The notes under the pieces were generated by a model that was not told the origin of the DNA, searched no databases, and saw only the letters and a program-made list of their open reading frames with translations. From Candidatus Poribacteria bacterium (GTDB taxonomy: Bacteria; Poribacteria; WGA-4E; PCPOR2b): a stretch of 34,394 bases of DNA. A program made the position numbers and the translations under genes. Location of the stretch: the NCBI GenBank assembly GCA_028819845.1, contig JAPPKS010000010.1, positions 1 to 34,394 of the forward strand. The letters are read 5' to 3'. Shown one piece after another: positions 17,436-26,545 of the stretch (the stretch's first letter is position 1; each line of letters opens with the position of its first letter).

Positions 17436-20165
17436 TTATTTCTTGACGCGGCTCCACGCTGGCAGGGTAACCCCGCATAGCCCAGGTAAACCGACAGGCA
17501 ACCCGGCGGTGCCTTCGGGCAACTCCGGTGATATCTTGGCAGGTAAACGTTGGGCAACGCCGTCCAAGGTGATTTCAACAACTTCCCCATCACGCACCTG
17601 AAGACTAGCAGCAGCATTTGGGTTAAGCGCCAGATAAGGTTGCGGTGACCGCTCGGCGACGGCGGGGGCGAGGATGCTCAACTCATCGGATCCGAAAATG
17701 TGGTAAAGCGGCATAATTAACAATTCCCCGTCCCGCGGTTTAAACGAGGCAGGAACATCGTTTAAGTATTCGGGTTTCGCATCATCCGATGGTTCGATGA
17801 GACGACGCCCGGGGTCGCCGCCATGCAAGTGGCCGCCCACCTCAATCTGGAATTTGTTAATCGCTTGAGGCGAATTCCAGCCCGGCGACCAGAAGCGTGA
17901 GATTAGCGCAGAAGGCGGCGCACCCGTGTAACCTTCCATTGAGAAGGAAAAAGGTGAATCCGAATCCGCCGGCGGTTTGGGTTCGCTGACATTCACATCT
18001 GCCAGTACGGATGTCCGCCCACTGTGCCGAGGCGACTGGCGCGGTATCTTCTGGCCTACAACCCGAAATCCTGCAGGCGGGGCAATCTTTGGAATGGCTT
18101 CAAAAATCGGGTAGGCTTGTGCCAGCCCGGCGGTGATGTCATCCAGATTTTCCCACGCTGGCGCTTCAAGTTGACCGGCGGCTCCCATCAATTCCTGCAG
18201 CCACCGCCAACTCTCCTGTTCGTCCCCGTTAGAAACAAACACCTGATAAAAACGCTGTGCGCGTCCCTCGCTGCTTACGAACGTTCCATCCGACTCCGCG
18301 AATGTCCCCGCGGGAAGCACCGCTTCGGCCTTTTCAGTCGTTCGGTGCGTTTGATGGTCGATCGCGATGACATGCTCGGCGGTATCAAGGAGTGTATCAA
18401 CTGATGTACCTGCCGCTCGTCGGTAGAGGTCGTTTTCCAAGACAATGACAGTATCTGCCTCGTTCGCCTGCACTGCCTCAATTGCGGCATCGACATCGCG
18501 CTCCGCCATGAGTCTTACACCGGTGCTATTACATTCGGGTACGACAAAATAGACCTCTCCGGCACGCTCGTCTTGGCACAACGCCCACGCTACATTCGCC
18601 GCAGCTCGCATGACCGCTTCGCTTGCACAACTGGTGCCCGAGATAACCAGTGGGCGTTTTGATTCCTTGAGCGCTTGTGCGATGCTATCGGCGAGTTGAG
18701 CGACATCGTCAGGTAAGTCCGTAACGGACGGTGCAGCAGGGTCAAGCGCATGAGCGACCGCAAACCCCAAACGCGCCAAATCGTCGGGAGTTGCACGGTA
18801 AGTCTGGGTGGCAATATTGTCCAGTTTTGTCGGGTTTGGCGTAGCAATGAAAAACGGACCTTTTTCATCTTGAACAAGTTCGCGCACCGATGCATCGTCC
18901 CACTCTGGAATTCTAAGCATAGCCGCACGCTCAATAGGTTTCCGGCGCACCGATTGTTTAACTGCCAAATCCAGCCGTGGTGCTGTGTTCGTCAAATCTT
19001 CTCCGAGCACAAATACGGCATCCGCAGATTCTACTTCCCGAAGCGTGGGTGTACGCGCAGGTCCCTCTTGAAGAATTCGGATTGCACTTGCCACCAGCCG
19101 GGAATCGTCCGCGGACATGCCGTTGTAGAATCGATCCGCGCCCACCAGCGTTCGCAATGCAAAATTGGCTTCCAGCGATGCACGCGGCGATCCAATCCCA
19201 ATCATCTTCGCTCCATTCGACAGAAAGCTCGCGAGCTTATCGCCTACAGCCTCCGGTGTGCTCGATTCTAAGCCGCCTGCATCGTTGCGAATCAGGGGTT
19301 GGCGAATGCGCCGGCCGCTATTCACAAAACCGTAGCCGAAACGCCCGCGGTCACACAAGAAATAGCCGTTGACCTCCCCGTTGTATCGGCTAAGAATCGT
19401 CCGAATTTCGCCGTAACGCTCGCCGGGTATGGTGTTGCAACCAAGGCTGCAATGTAAACAGATAGACGGTGCAGTCTGAAGGTCCCATTTCCGCGTATAG
19501 TGTTCCTTGTACGTTTTGTCGGTAAATACGCCGGTGGGGCACACCTCAACCAAGTTGCCGCTAAACTCGCTTTCCAAAACACCGTCCTCGAAGCGGCCAA
19601 AATAAACCTCTCCGCGCGACGCCATCACTGACAAGTCATCCCCGCCGCCGTAATCCCGATAGAAACGGACACACCGGTAGCAGGCGATACAGCGATTCAT
19701 CTCATGGTTGATAAAGGGGCCGAGGTATTGATTCCGGTGGGTGCGCTTTTTAAATCGGTAGCGCCGATAATTGTGTCCCGTCATCACCGTCATATCCTGA
19801 AGATGGCAACTTCCGCCCTCATCGCACACCGGACAATCGTGCGGGTGATTGACCATCAGCCATTCGATGACGCTCTCTCGAAAATGTTCCGCCTCTTCAT
19901 CATCGACGGAAATACGTGTCTCATTGAGCGGAGGAATGAGGCTCTTGGAATTCACCGGCGTCATACAAGCCATGACTATCTTGCCGCGCGAATCCTCTTC
20001 ATCACGAAACTGCTTTATTGCGCACTGGCGGCACGCGCCAACCGAACCCAATGCAGGATGCCAGCAAAAGTAGGGGAGATTCAGCCCCAAAGAAAGCACC
20101 GCCTGCAGCAAGTTCTGGTCATCGGCAACTTCAAAAGGTTTATTGTCAATATAAATCGTCGCCAT
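17436..20165 (-). CDS. nuoG: NADH-quinone oxidoreductase subunit G, iron-sulfur subunit
   Basis: Large peripheral-arm subunit that conducts electrons from NuoF to NuoI. At 909 residues it matches E. coli NuoG (908) closely in sequence as well as length. Clusters visible are N1b [2Fe-2S] (C34, C45, C48, C67), N5 with its histidine ligand (H107, C111, C114, C120), N4 (C159, C162, C165, C209) and the off-pathway N7 (C236, C239, C243 and C271, spacing C-x2-C-x3-C-x27-C). N7 is absent from most complex I lineages and is present in the E. coli type. The remaining two thirds is a molybdopterin-oxidoreductase-like fold without evidence that it binds a cofactor. It lies between nuoF and nuoH. Confidence 0.96.
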   Translation of the reverse strand: MATIYIDNKPFEVADDQNLLQAVLSLGLNLPYFCWHPALGSVGACRQCAIKQFRDEEDSRGKIVMACMTPVNSKSLIPPLNETRISVDDEEAEHFRESVIEWLMVNHPHDCPVCDEGGSCHLQDMTVMTGHNYRRYRFKKRTHRNQYLGPFINHEMNRCIACYRCVRFYRDYGGGDDLSVMASRGEVYFGRFEDGVLESEFSGNLVEVCPTGVFTDKTYKEHYTRKWDLQTAPSICLHCSLGCNTIPGERYGEIRTILSRYNGEVNGYFLCDRGRFGYGFVNSGRRIRQPLIRNDAGGLESSTPEAVGDKLASFLSNGAKMIGIGSPRASLEANFALRTLVGADRFYNGMSADDSRLVASAIRILQEGPARTPTLREVESADAVFVLGEDLTNTAPRLDLAVKQSVRRKPIERAAMLRIPEWDDASVRELVQDEKGPFFIATPNPTKLDNIATQTYRATPDDLARLGFAVAHALDPAAPSVTDLPDDVAQLADSIAQALKESKRPLVISGTSCASEAVMRAAANVAWALCQDERAGEVYFVVPECNSTGVRLMAERDVDAAIEAVQANEADTVIVLENDLYRRAAGTSVDTLLDTAEHVIAIDHQTHRTTEKAEAVLPAGTFAESDGTFVSSEGRAQRFYQVFVSNGDEQESWRWLQELMGAAGQLEAPAWENLDDITAGLAQAYPIFEAIPKIAPPAGFRVVGQKIPRQSPRHSGRTSVLADVNVSEPKPPADSDSPFSFSMEGYTGAPPSALISRFWSPGWNSPQAINKFQIEVGGHLHGGDPGRRLIEPSDDAKPEYLNDVPASFKPRDGELLIMPLYHIFGSDELSILAPAVAERSPQPYLALNPNAAASLQVRDGEVVEITLDGVAQRLPAKISPELPEGTAGLPVGLPGLCGVTLPAWSRVKK

Positions 20166-20219
20166 AATCGATTCTTCAATCAGCTTAGGATATGAAAGGT
20201 ATACGTCAACTGTTAGCCG

Positions 20220-21518
20220 CTACGACGCGTAGGGGCACCGTTTCTCACCGATATGTTGCTCAAAATCATCTCGGAAATACTTCAACCCGCTCTGTAGTGG
20301 CTCCACGGCGCCCGGCGCAAAAGCGCAAAACGTGCGCCCAAGCATTCGAGTAATTGTATTAATAATGAAATCAAGGTTGTCGATATCTTCAGGCTTTCCG
20401 TCCCCCGTTTCGATGGCATCCAATAGACGATGCGTCCAAGGTATGCCATCACGGCACGGAGTGCAAAAACCGCAAGATTCACGCGTGAAGAAGAGCTCAA
20501 GGTTGCGAATCATACCCACGGGACACGTCTTATCGTCGAGAATAACCATGGTACCGGTCCCCAATCGGCTTCCCGCTTCCATCACGGGTTCGTAGTCCAT
20601 CGGCAAATCCAAGTGTTCTTCGACCAAGAAATCCGTGGAGGCACCGCCGGGCAACACGCCGCGAAACTTCAATCCATCCTGCATTCCACCCGCATGTTCC
20701 TCCAGTAGCTCTCGCATCGGCGTTCCAAGGGGAAGTTCCCAAATCGCCGGCCGCTTAATTTTGCCGCTTGCGCCAAAGAGTTTTGTTCCGCCGTTGCCGC
20801 TATAACTCAAACTCTTATACCAATCAGCACCATTGGCAACAATATGCGGTACGTTGCAGAGAGTCTCTACATTTTGTACAATCGTCGGCTTGCCCCACAA
20901 TCCGCTGGTCTGTGGAAAGGGCGGTTTGGTACGGGGAATCGGCCGCTTGCCCTCCAATGCATTCATGAGCGCTGTCTCCTCGCCGCAGATATAGCGGCCA
21001 GCGCTTGTGTGTAGGTAAAGCTCTAGATTGTACCCCGATCCCAGGATGTTTTTACCGAGGTATCCCGCCTCGTACGCTTCAGCGATTGCTTTTCCCAATA
21101 ACGCTTCCGCCTTTTTGTAAGCCCACCGAAGAAAAATGTAAGCAACGTCCGCTTGGATTGCATAAGCGGCTAGAATCATCCCCTCAATGAACTGATGCGG
21201 GTCGCCTTCTAGAAGAAGTCTATCTTTAAAAGTCCCCGGCTCCATTTCATCGGCGTTGGCAACGAGATACTTGCGCTTAGGCGCCCTATCCCCCATAGGA
21301 ACAAAACTCCATTTCATGCCCGTCGGGAATCCCGCGCCGCCGCGGCCCCTTAAATTCGCCTCTTTGACAACCCCGGTAACGTCCTCTGGAGCCATCTCCG
21401 TCATTGCTTTGCGGACAGCCTGATAACCGCCGCCGCTCTCATATTGTTTCAAATCGAACGGCGCCTCGCCCGGTGAAAAGTTTTTCGTAAGCGGTTTTTC
21501 CCTGATAGGTTCACTCAT
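20220..21518 (-). CDS. nuoF: NADH-quinone oxidoreductase subunit F, NADH- and FMN-binding
   Basis: Entry point of electrons: binds NADH, FMN and the N3 [4Fe-4S] cluster. The 432-residue protein has the nucleotide/FMN glycine motif GRGGAGFPTG (58-67), the FMN loop ICGEETALMNALEG, and N3 ligands C349, C352, C355 (CGFCTPCRDG) with C398 (TFCAFAPGAVEP). ATG at 21518 is 5 bases after the nuoE stop and preceded by GGGGT. Presence of E, F and G means the complex oxidises NADH and is not the ferredoxin- or F420-dependent short form. Confidence 0.96.
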   Translation of the reverse strand: MSEPIREKPLTKNFSPGEAPFDLKQYESGGGYQAVRKAMTEMAPEDVTGVVKEANLRGRGGAGFPTGMKWSFVPMGDRAPKRKYLVANADEMEPGTFKDRLLLEGDPHQFIEGMILAAYAIQADVAYIFLRWAYKKAEALLGKAIAEAYEAGYLGKNILGSGYNLELYLHTSAGRYICGEETALMNALEGKRPIPRTKPPFPQTSGLWGKPTIVQNVETLCNVPHIVANGADWYKSLSYSGNGGTKLFGASGKIKRPAIWELPLGTPMRELLEEHAGGMQDGLKFRGVLPGGASTDFLVEEHLDLPMDYEPVMEAGSRLGTGTMVILDDKTCPVGMIRNLELFFTRESCGFCTPCRDGIPWTHRLLDAIETGDGKPEDIDNLDFIINTITRMLGRTFCAFAPGAVEPLQSGLKYFRDDFEQHIGEKRCPYAS

Positions 21519-21523
21519 GCCGA

Positions 21524-21991
21524 CTACCCCTTATAACGCTCAATGATTCCGTCAATCTTGTCTTCATCCAAATCCCTGTGAAGCGTTTCATCAATCATCA
21601 TCGCTGGTGCATGATCGCAGGTGCCGAGGCACTGCATCGGCAACAACGTAAACTCATTGTCCTCACTCGTCTCTCCGAAATCAATGCCCAAGCGTTTTGT
21701 GAAATGCGCACGCATCCGATCGCACCCCATGACCCAACAACTCACGCTATCGCATAGCAGAATCACATGCTTTCCGACCGGCTTGCGGTAAATTAAATTG
21801 TAAAATGTAGCAACACCATCCAACTCTGCCGGGGACATTTCCAAAAGTTCAGCGATGTCCTTGATGCTTTCATCCGATACCCAGCCCCGATGTTTTTGGA
21901 CAATCTTCAATGCATCAACACTTACCGCCTGCTTATAATCAAAATGCTCAAACTCTTCCTCGATTTCTCGCCGTTCTTCTTCTGTCAGCAT
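21524..21991 (-). CDS. nuoE: NADH-quinone oxidoreductase subunit E, thioredoxin-like [2Fe-2S]
   Basis: Carries cluster N1a beside the FMN of NuoF. The 155-residue protein has an N-terminal helical region and a thioredoxin-like C-terminal domain, with the four ligands C80, C85, C121 and C125 (CDSVSC and CLGTC). Length is normal. It follows nuoCD after 57 bases and is nearly contiguous with nuoF. Confidence 0.95.
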   Translation of the reverse strand: MLTEEERREIEEEFEHFDYKQAVSVDALKIVQKHRGWVSDESIKDIAELLEMSPAELDGVATFYNLIYRKPVGKHVILLCDSVSCWVMGCDRMRAHFTKRLGIDFGETSEDNEFTLLPMQCLGTCDHAPAMMIDETLHRDLDEDKIDGIIERYKG

Positions 21992-22048
21992 TGCGTTATC
22001 TCAATACGGAATGGCAAGTTATTATCTTGCCCGCTAAAATTTCTATCG

Positions 22049-23791
22049 TCAACGGTCAATGTCCGCTAACACAAAATCCATAGCGCCCAATATCGCCAAT
22101 AAATCCGGAACCATCGCACGCCGGCTAATTAGCGGCAGCATCTGCATGTGAGGAAACGACGGCGCGCGTATCCGTACGCGATACGGGATAGTGCTGCCAT
22201 CGCTAATCAGGTAGTAGCCGTTATTCCCTTTGGTCGCTTCAATACCGAAAAAAGCCTCGCCTGCTGGGATAACCGGACCCCAACTCACATTCAGGAAATG
22301 GTTAATCAGAGTCTCAATATCCTCCATTGTGTGCTCTTTGAGCGGGGGCGTTGTCAGTGGATGGTCAGACTTGTACGGCCCCGAAGGCATATTGTTCATA
22401 CATTGTTCGATAATCCGTAAACTCTGGCGAATCTCTTCAATACGGACAACTGCTCTATCATAGCAATCCCCGGCTTGGGCGGTCGGTATATCGAATTCGA
22501 ACTGGTCGTAACCGGAATACGGGCGTTTCTTTCGGAAATCCCACTCAAAGCCGCAGGCGCGCAGCCCCGGTCCTGTCACACCCCATTCAATCGCTTCATC
22601 CACGGTATAAGCGCCAACCCCTTGCGTCCGTTTCTTGAAGATACGGTTCCGCATTACCATCTTGTCATATTCATCGAGTCGGCGCGGTAAATAGTCCAAA
22701 TATTCTCGAATCAAGTTGTCCCAACCATTGGGCAAATCTTGCGCCACACCTCCAATGCGAAACCAACTGGGATGCATCCGCCCGCCGCAAATCGCTTCAA
22801 CAATTTCAAAAATGCGTTCGCGGTCGTTAAACATATAGAACACCGGTGACAGTGCACCTATATCTTGAGCAAACGTGCCGTACCAGACCAGATGGCTCGC
22901 TATACGGAATATTTCGGACATCATTATGCGCACAACTTTGACTCTTTCAGGCACCTCAATCCCCGCCAATTTTTCCACTGCCAACACATAGGCGAGGTTA
23001 TTCATGACGCCGCCGAGGTAGTCAATGCGATCCGTGTACGGGATGAACGTGTGCCAAGATTGGCGTTCGCCCATCTTCTCCGCCCCTCGATGGTGGTAAC
23101 CGATATCAGGAACCACATCAAGAATCTCCTCCCCATCGAGTTGAAGCGCAAAGCGGAGCACGCCATGCGTACCCGGATGCTGGGGACCGAGGTTAAGGAA
23201 CATAAAATCCCCGTTTTCCCCCTGCGGATCCATTCCCCAATCCTCTGGTCGGAATTGAAGCGCCTCTTGTTCTAAGTCCTGTTTTTCATCCGGCAATTCA
23301 AACTCGCCCATCTCGGTAGCGCGCGCAGGGTGTTCCTTGCGGAGTGGATGACCCTCCCAAGTTGGAGGCATTAGTATTCGTCTCAGGTGGGGATGCCCTT
23401 CAAATGTAACGCCAAACATATCCCAAACTTCGCGTTCGTACCAATTTGCAGAGGGCCAAATATCGGTCACCGTCGGGATGGAGGGATATTCATCTTGAAG
23501 TGCAACTTTGAGACGAATGTCTTCGTTGCGTTCATAGGAAAGGAGGTGATATACAATCGTGAAGTCGCTATCCGGCTGATCTTGGCGGTTGGTTCGGACG
23601 CGCTCGTCAATAGCCGTGAGATCGTACAGCGTGCGGTACGGCTTATCCACCTCTGTTTTGAGATAGCGCAGAACATCGCAAATTGTATCTTTCGACGCCC
23701 AAAGGAGCGGCACGCCGTCAGCCGTTGCTTGTGCTGAAACAGTTCCGAATTTGCCTTGAAGTTCTTCAATAAGGAGGGGTGAATCGCTCAT
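22049..23791 (-). CDS. nuoCD: NADH-quinone oxidoreductase fused subunits C and D
   Basis: A single 580-residue chain. Residues 1-185 are the 30-kDa NuoC domain (motifs [19 protein letters not shown] and [11 protein letters not shown]); residues from about 195 are the 49-kDa NuoD domain, which forms the quinone site, with [10 protein letters not shown] (201-210), [13 protein letters not shown] and [13 protein letters not shown]. The hydrogenase-type nickel ligands are absent, as expected. The C/D fusion is characteristic of the E. coli-like branch of complex I. The frame is continuous through the junction, so this is a real fusion, not a missed stop. A 133-base spacer separates it from nuoB. 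Confidence 0.96.
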   Translation of the reverse strand: MSDSPLLIEELQGKFGTVSAQATADGVPLLWASKDTICDVLRYLKTEVDKPYRTLYDLTAIDERVRTNRQDQPDSDFTIVYHLLSYERNEDIRLKVALQDEYPSIPTVTDIWPSANWYEREVWDMFGVTFEGHPHLRRILMPPTWEGHPLRKEHPARATEMGEFELPDEKQDLEQEALQFRPEDWGMDPQGENGDFMFLNLGPQHPGTHGVLRFALQLDGEEILDVVPDIGYHHRGAEKMGERQSWHTFIPYTDRIDYLGGVMNNLAYVLAVEKLAGIEVPERVKVVRIMMSEIFRIASHLVWYGTFAQDIGALSPVFYMFNDRERIFEIVEAICGGRMHPSWFRIGGVAQDLPNGWDNLIREYLDYLPRRLDEYDKMVMRNRIFKKRTQGVGAYTVDEAIEWGVTGPGLRACGFEWDFRKKRPYSGYDQFEFDIPTAQAGDCYDRAVVRIEEIRQSLRIIEQCMNNMPSGPYKSDHPLTTPPLKEHTMEDIETLINHFLNVSWGPVIPAGEAFFGIEATKGNNGYYLISDGSTIPYRVRIRAPSFPHMQMLPLISRRAMVPDLLAILGAMDFVLADIDR

Positions 23792-23838
23792 CGCAGTTAT
23801 AGTCTATTCCATTCATATTTACACACGTCACGGCAGTT

Positions 23839-23853
23839 GCGGATTCCAACCGC
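23839..23853. repeat. Small hairpin in the nuoB-nuoCD spacer
   Basis: GCGG (23839-23842) pairs with CCGC (23850-23853) around ATTCCAA. The loop resembles that of the dispersed hairpin family at 25033-25056 and 25490-25646, but only the minus strand shows a related flank (ATAGG). A second perfect inverted repeat, ACTATA/TATAGT (23886-23891 and 23897-23902), lies 23 bases before the nuoB stop. Membership in the family is uncertain. Confidence 0.35.
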
Positions 23854-23924
23854 GCCTATGGACTGCATAAATAATTTTTGGTTTTACTATAAATTCTATA
23901 GTCGGGATTCCGCGCCGTATGTGG

Positions 23925-24569
23925 TTACCGCACTTCATTAGGGGAACGCAGCACATCAACTTGCCGCCGCTCATCGCGTTTCAAATCACGTCGAGCGGGC
24001 ATGTCCGGCTTTACCACACCCTGCGGACCAACAAACCAACTCAGCGGCCGCTGTTCCGACCCAACTGCACCCCGCAACTCGACTATCCCTTCCATGAAGG
24101 CGTCAGGCCTTGGTGGGCAGCCCGGTACATACACATCAACCGGCAGTATCTTGTCAACGCCCTGAACCACGCTGTAGATATCGTACATTCCGCCGGAATT
24201 GGCGCATGAACCCATGGAAATAACCCAGCGCGGTTCCATCATCTGTTCGTACAACCGCTTTATTATCGGCGCCATTTTGATAAACGGGGTGCCGGCAATC
24301 ACCATGACATCGGCCTCGCGAGGCGTGCCGCGAATCACTTCCGCGCCGAACCGTGCAATGTCGTATTTGCTCGTAATGCTAGTTGCCATCTCTACGAAAC
24401 AGCACGACAGACCGAAGTTGAAGGGCCACATGGAGTTCTTGCGCCCCCAAGCCAGCAAATCCTGTAAACGCGCCAAAAGCAAATTGCGGTGGACAGCCTC
24501 TTCGAGGGACCCGCTCTGAATTTCAGGGGATTGACGTAAATCAGTCGATTTGCTAAACCACCATCGCAT
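23925..24569 (-). CDS. nuoB: NADH-quinone oxidoreductase subunit B, N2 cluster subunit
   Basis: Holds the terminal [4Fe-4S] cluster N2, which reduces quinone. The 214-residue protein has the unusual adjacent cysteines C56 and C57 ([11 protein letters not shown]), plus C122 ([10 protein letters not shown]) and C151 (VPGCPPRPD). All four ligands are present. ATG 24569 starts four bases after the nuoA stop. Length and motifs are typical. Confidence 0.96.
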   Translation of the reverse strand: MRWWFSKSTDLRQSPEIQSGSLEEAVHRNLLLARLQDLLAWGRKNSMWPFNFGLSCCFVEMATSITSKYDIARFGAEVIRGTPREADVMVIAGTPFIKMAPIIKRLYEQMMEPRWVISMGSCANSGGMYDIYSVVQGVDKILPVDVYVPGCPPRPDAFMEGIVELRGAVGSEQRPLSWFVGPQGVVKPDMPARRDLKRDERRQVDVLRSPNEVR

Positions 24570-24573
24570 AAGC

Positions 24574-24984
24574 TTAATTCTCTTTCAGACCGCTTTTCAT
24601 CTCGGTAGGGATTTGTATCCGCGGTCTGCTGCCCCAGTCGAGCGCACCCATTCGCCACAGATATACAAGACCCGCAAACAGAACACCGATGAAAATTATG
24701 ACTTCTATATAACCCGGCCATCCCAAGTCGCGAATGGCAACCGCCCAGGCGAAGATGAACACGGCTTCCAAATCGAAAACTACGAAGAACATTGCAACAT
24801 GGTAAAACTTGGCGGAAAGGCGGATTCGAGCCGTTCCTTGCGACATGATGCCCGATTCGTACGGTTCACCGGTCGCCCTATCCTTGTGACGCTGCCCCAA
24901 CAGGAAAGACAGGCCGACCATGCCAAGTGCCACCAATAAAATAACACCTGCAAAATATACCGCCAGCGGCCAGAGGGTGTTCAC
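24574..24984 (-). CDS. nuoA: NADH-quinone oxidoreductase subunit A
   Basis: Membrane subunit next to the quinone chamber, 136 residues with three helices. The signature is [15 protein letters not shown], with ESGI in the preceding loop. Start is GTG at 24984 after GAGGGA with a 6-base spacer. It is the first gene of the nuo operon, so the promoter should lie in 24985-25200 on the minus strand; I could not pick out a clear pair of boxes. Confidence 0.94.
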   Translation of the reverse strand: MNTLWPLAVYFAGVILLVALGMVGLSFLLGQRHKDRATGEPYESGIMSQGTARIRLSAKFYHVAMFFVVFDLEAVFIFAWAVAIRDLGWPGYIEVIIFIGVLFAGLVYLWRMGALDWGSRPRIQIPTEMKSGLKEN

Positions 24985-25032
24985 CTTTTATCCCTCACTC
25001 CAGTGTTATGTCACGCTGCTTGGTGCTTCACC

Positions 25033-25056
25033 GTAGGAGCGATCTCCGAATCGCGA
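25033..25056. repeat. Single copy of a GTAGG-flanked hairpin element
   Basis: GTAGGA is followed by the stem GCGAT (25039-25043), the six-base loop CTCCGA and the complementary arm ATCGC (25050-25054). The layout matches the tandem units at 25490-25646 (same GTAGG flank, similar NTCCNA loop), but the stem sequence differs while pairing is kept. It lies about 50 bases upstream of the nuoA start, so it may fall in the 5' leader of the nuo transcript. Confidence 0.6.
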
Positions 25057-25378
25057 CATATTCGCTCAAGCGAATCTCAATCCTAACAAAAAACTGCAAT
25101 CAACGGCGCTACTACCAATCGTGTTAATCCTATATGTACTATTTTTGGTTGAATTAGCCATACCTATCCAATTCTTGAGGGACGCCGTTCGTCGTTGGTA
25201 ATGTGGTGCAGTTGAGGCAACGGCGCAAACATTGAAGCATTCAGTACCATATCAGCTATCAGAACAATCAGTTTAACCGCATAAGGCAAACGCTTGTTTC
25301 TGTAGCAATTGCCATCCCCACACTTAATCCTGCGGGCCCTAACTTCGATGTTCAGTTAGAACCCTGCCTACGCCTAGC

Positions 25379-25427
25379 TTGTATCTTTTTGTCACAAAGT
25401 CAAGTGGATAGTATATAACAGATACAA
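25379..25427 (+). promoter_or_regulatory. Candidate promoter enclosed by an inverted repeat
   Basis: TTGTCA (25389-25394) and TATATA (25412-25417) are 17 bases apart, a good sigma-70-like pair pointing toward the Mo-hydroxylase operon; TATAAC at 25414-25419 is an alternative -10. The short palindrome TTTGTCACAAA (25388-25398) overlaps the -35 box. The whole site is bracketed by TTGTATCT (25379-25386) and its exact complement AGATACAA (25420-25427). This could be an operator-controlled promoter, about 630 bases upstream of the first gene, with the tandem repeat in its leader. It is unproven. Confidence 0.4.
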
Positions 25428-25489
25428 AAAAGAAGCAAGCGTTTTTTGCACACTCCCCGGCTACCGCACCGGCCTAATCTTATCTCTTA

Positions 25490-25646
25490 GGATTTGTAGG
25501 CGAGGCGTCCTAACCTCGATTGTACCATCGGAATTGTGGGAGAGGCTTCCTAGCCTCGATTGCACCATCGGATTTGGTGGGCGAGGCTTCCCAGCCTCGA
25601 TTGCACCATCGGACCTGTGGAAGAGGTTTCCTACCTTCGATTGTCA
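25490..25646. repeat. Tandem array of four 40-bp hairpin-containing units
   Basis: Four adjacent units begin at 25490, 25530, 25570 and 25611 (40, 40, 41 and about 36 bases). Each starts GGA, contains GTRGG and a small hairpin, and the first three end ATTGYACCATC. Stems are CGAGG/CCTCG, GAGGC/GCCTC, CGAGGC/GCCTCG and AGGT/ACCT. In the fourth unit both arms change together so the pairing is retained. There are no unique spacers, so it is not a CRISPR array. Confidence 0.85.
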
Positions 25647-26046
25647 GTCAGTCGATTCCTCAATGACTACAAAGAAAGAATAAGCAGGCTAGAACCCACG
25701 CCGCTTTTGTTGTTGATATAAATCGCCGGTTTATGATACAATGCACCGAATTCAGATAGAGTACTTACCATTGAAAATCCCGCGAAAATATTTGTCAATT
25801 ATAGCGTATGCCCGCACATAGCTTTGGCGGTTAATGTGCAAGGAAATAGAGGATCTTAAAGGTTTTTTATCATTTGGCCAAACCAGAAACTTGCTTCTCT
25901 GTGGGTCACTCAACGAGCCATAACATCTTTTTGTGTCAGCCAAAACAGTACCCTAAATTATGCGGTGAAGATTGCAAATTCGGTTTTTGGCGTAATTCAA
26001 AAACTCGTTCACTGGAGACATATCGGAAAGAAAGTGAGGTTAGAAA

Positions 26047-26520
26047 TTGAGTAAGAAAGTCATTAACACGAAAATTAATGGGACGAACTACACCGCTGAG
26101 GTTGAACCTCGAATGTTGTTAATCCACTTCATCCGAGACGTTGCCGGCCTGACCGGTTCACACATTGGATGTGAAACCAGCATATGCGGCGCATGCACAG
26201 CCATCGTGGATGGCATGGCTGTCAAAACATGTGCAATGCTGGCAATTCAGGCGGACGGCGCGGAAATCAACACCATTGAAGGCTTGGCGGAAAACGGAGA
26301 TTTGCACCCAATCCAAGAAGGATTTTGGGAATGCCACGGTTTACAATGCGGTTTTTGTACACCCGGCATGATTATGGCGGCAAGTCAGTTGCTTGAGCGT
26401 AATCCCAATCCCACGGAATCCGAGATTCGGCACGGATTAGAAGGAAATCTTTGCCGCTGTACCGGTTATCAGCATATCGTTAATGCTGTTCAATATGCTG
26501 CACAGAAAATGCAGAGTTAA
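26047..26520 (+). CDS. Molybdenum hydroxylase small subunit, two [2Fe-2S] clusters (CoxS-like)
   Basis: Electron-transfer subunit of a xanthine oxidase-family enzyme, passing electrons from the molybdenum site to FAD. The 157-residue protein has a plant-type ferredoxin domain with C42, C47, C50 and C62 ([10 protein letters not shown]) and a helical second domain with C101, C104, C136 and C138 (CGFC and CRC). Start is TTG at 26047, with GTGAGG seven bases upstream. It is the first gene of an S-L-M-G cluster, the order usual for form II 'Cox-like' enzymes. No twin-arginine signal is present, so the enzyme is cytoplasmic. Confidence 0.94.
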   Translation: MSKKVINTKINGTNYTAEVEPRMLLIHFIRDVAGLTGSHIGCETSICGACTAIVDGMAVKTCAMLAIQADGAEINTIEGLAENGDLHPIQEGFWECHGLQCGFCTPGMIMAASQLLERNPNPTESEIRHGLEGNLCRCTGYQHIVNAVQYAAQKMQS

Positions 26521-26545
26521 TGAAGAATGAAAGGAGGTTTTGCTG

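Larger units (their letters stand above)
24985..26046. other. Divergent intergenic region with hairpin repeats and no clear gene
   Basis: About 1.06 kb separates the divergent nuo and Mo-hydroxylase operons. It holds a hairpin element (25033-25056), a perfect inverted repeat ATTCGCT/AGCGAAT (25060-25075), a promoter-like site (25389-25419) within an inverted repeat, and a four-copy tandem hairpin array (25490-25646). The remaining sequence, including 25650-26030, shows no recognisable RNA gene or coding character. A 63-codon open frame at 25752-25943 on the minus strand resembles nothing I know. Confidence 0.6.

Noticed and set aside
25490-25646. Short CRISPR array
   Set aside because: Units are contiguous with no unique spacers, each unit is itself palindromic, and no cas gene is present.
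25752-25943. 63-codon open frame on the minus strand as a small gene
   Set aside because: No ribosome binding site, no resemblance to a known family, no neighbour logic; it is about the length expected by chance in a 1-kb spacer.
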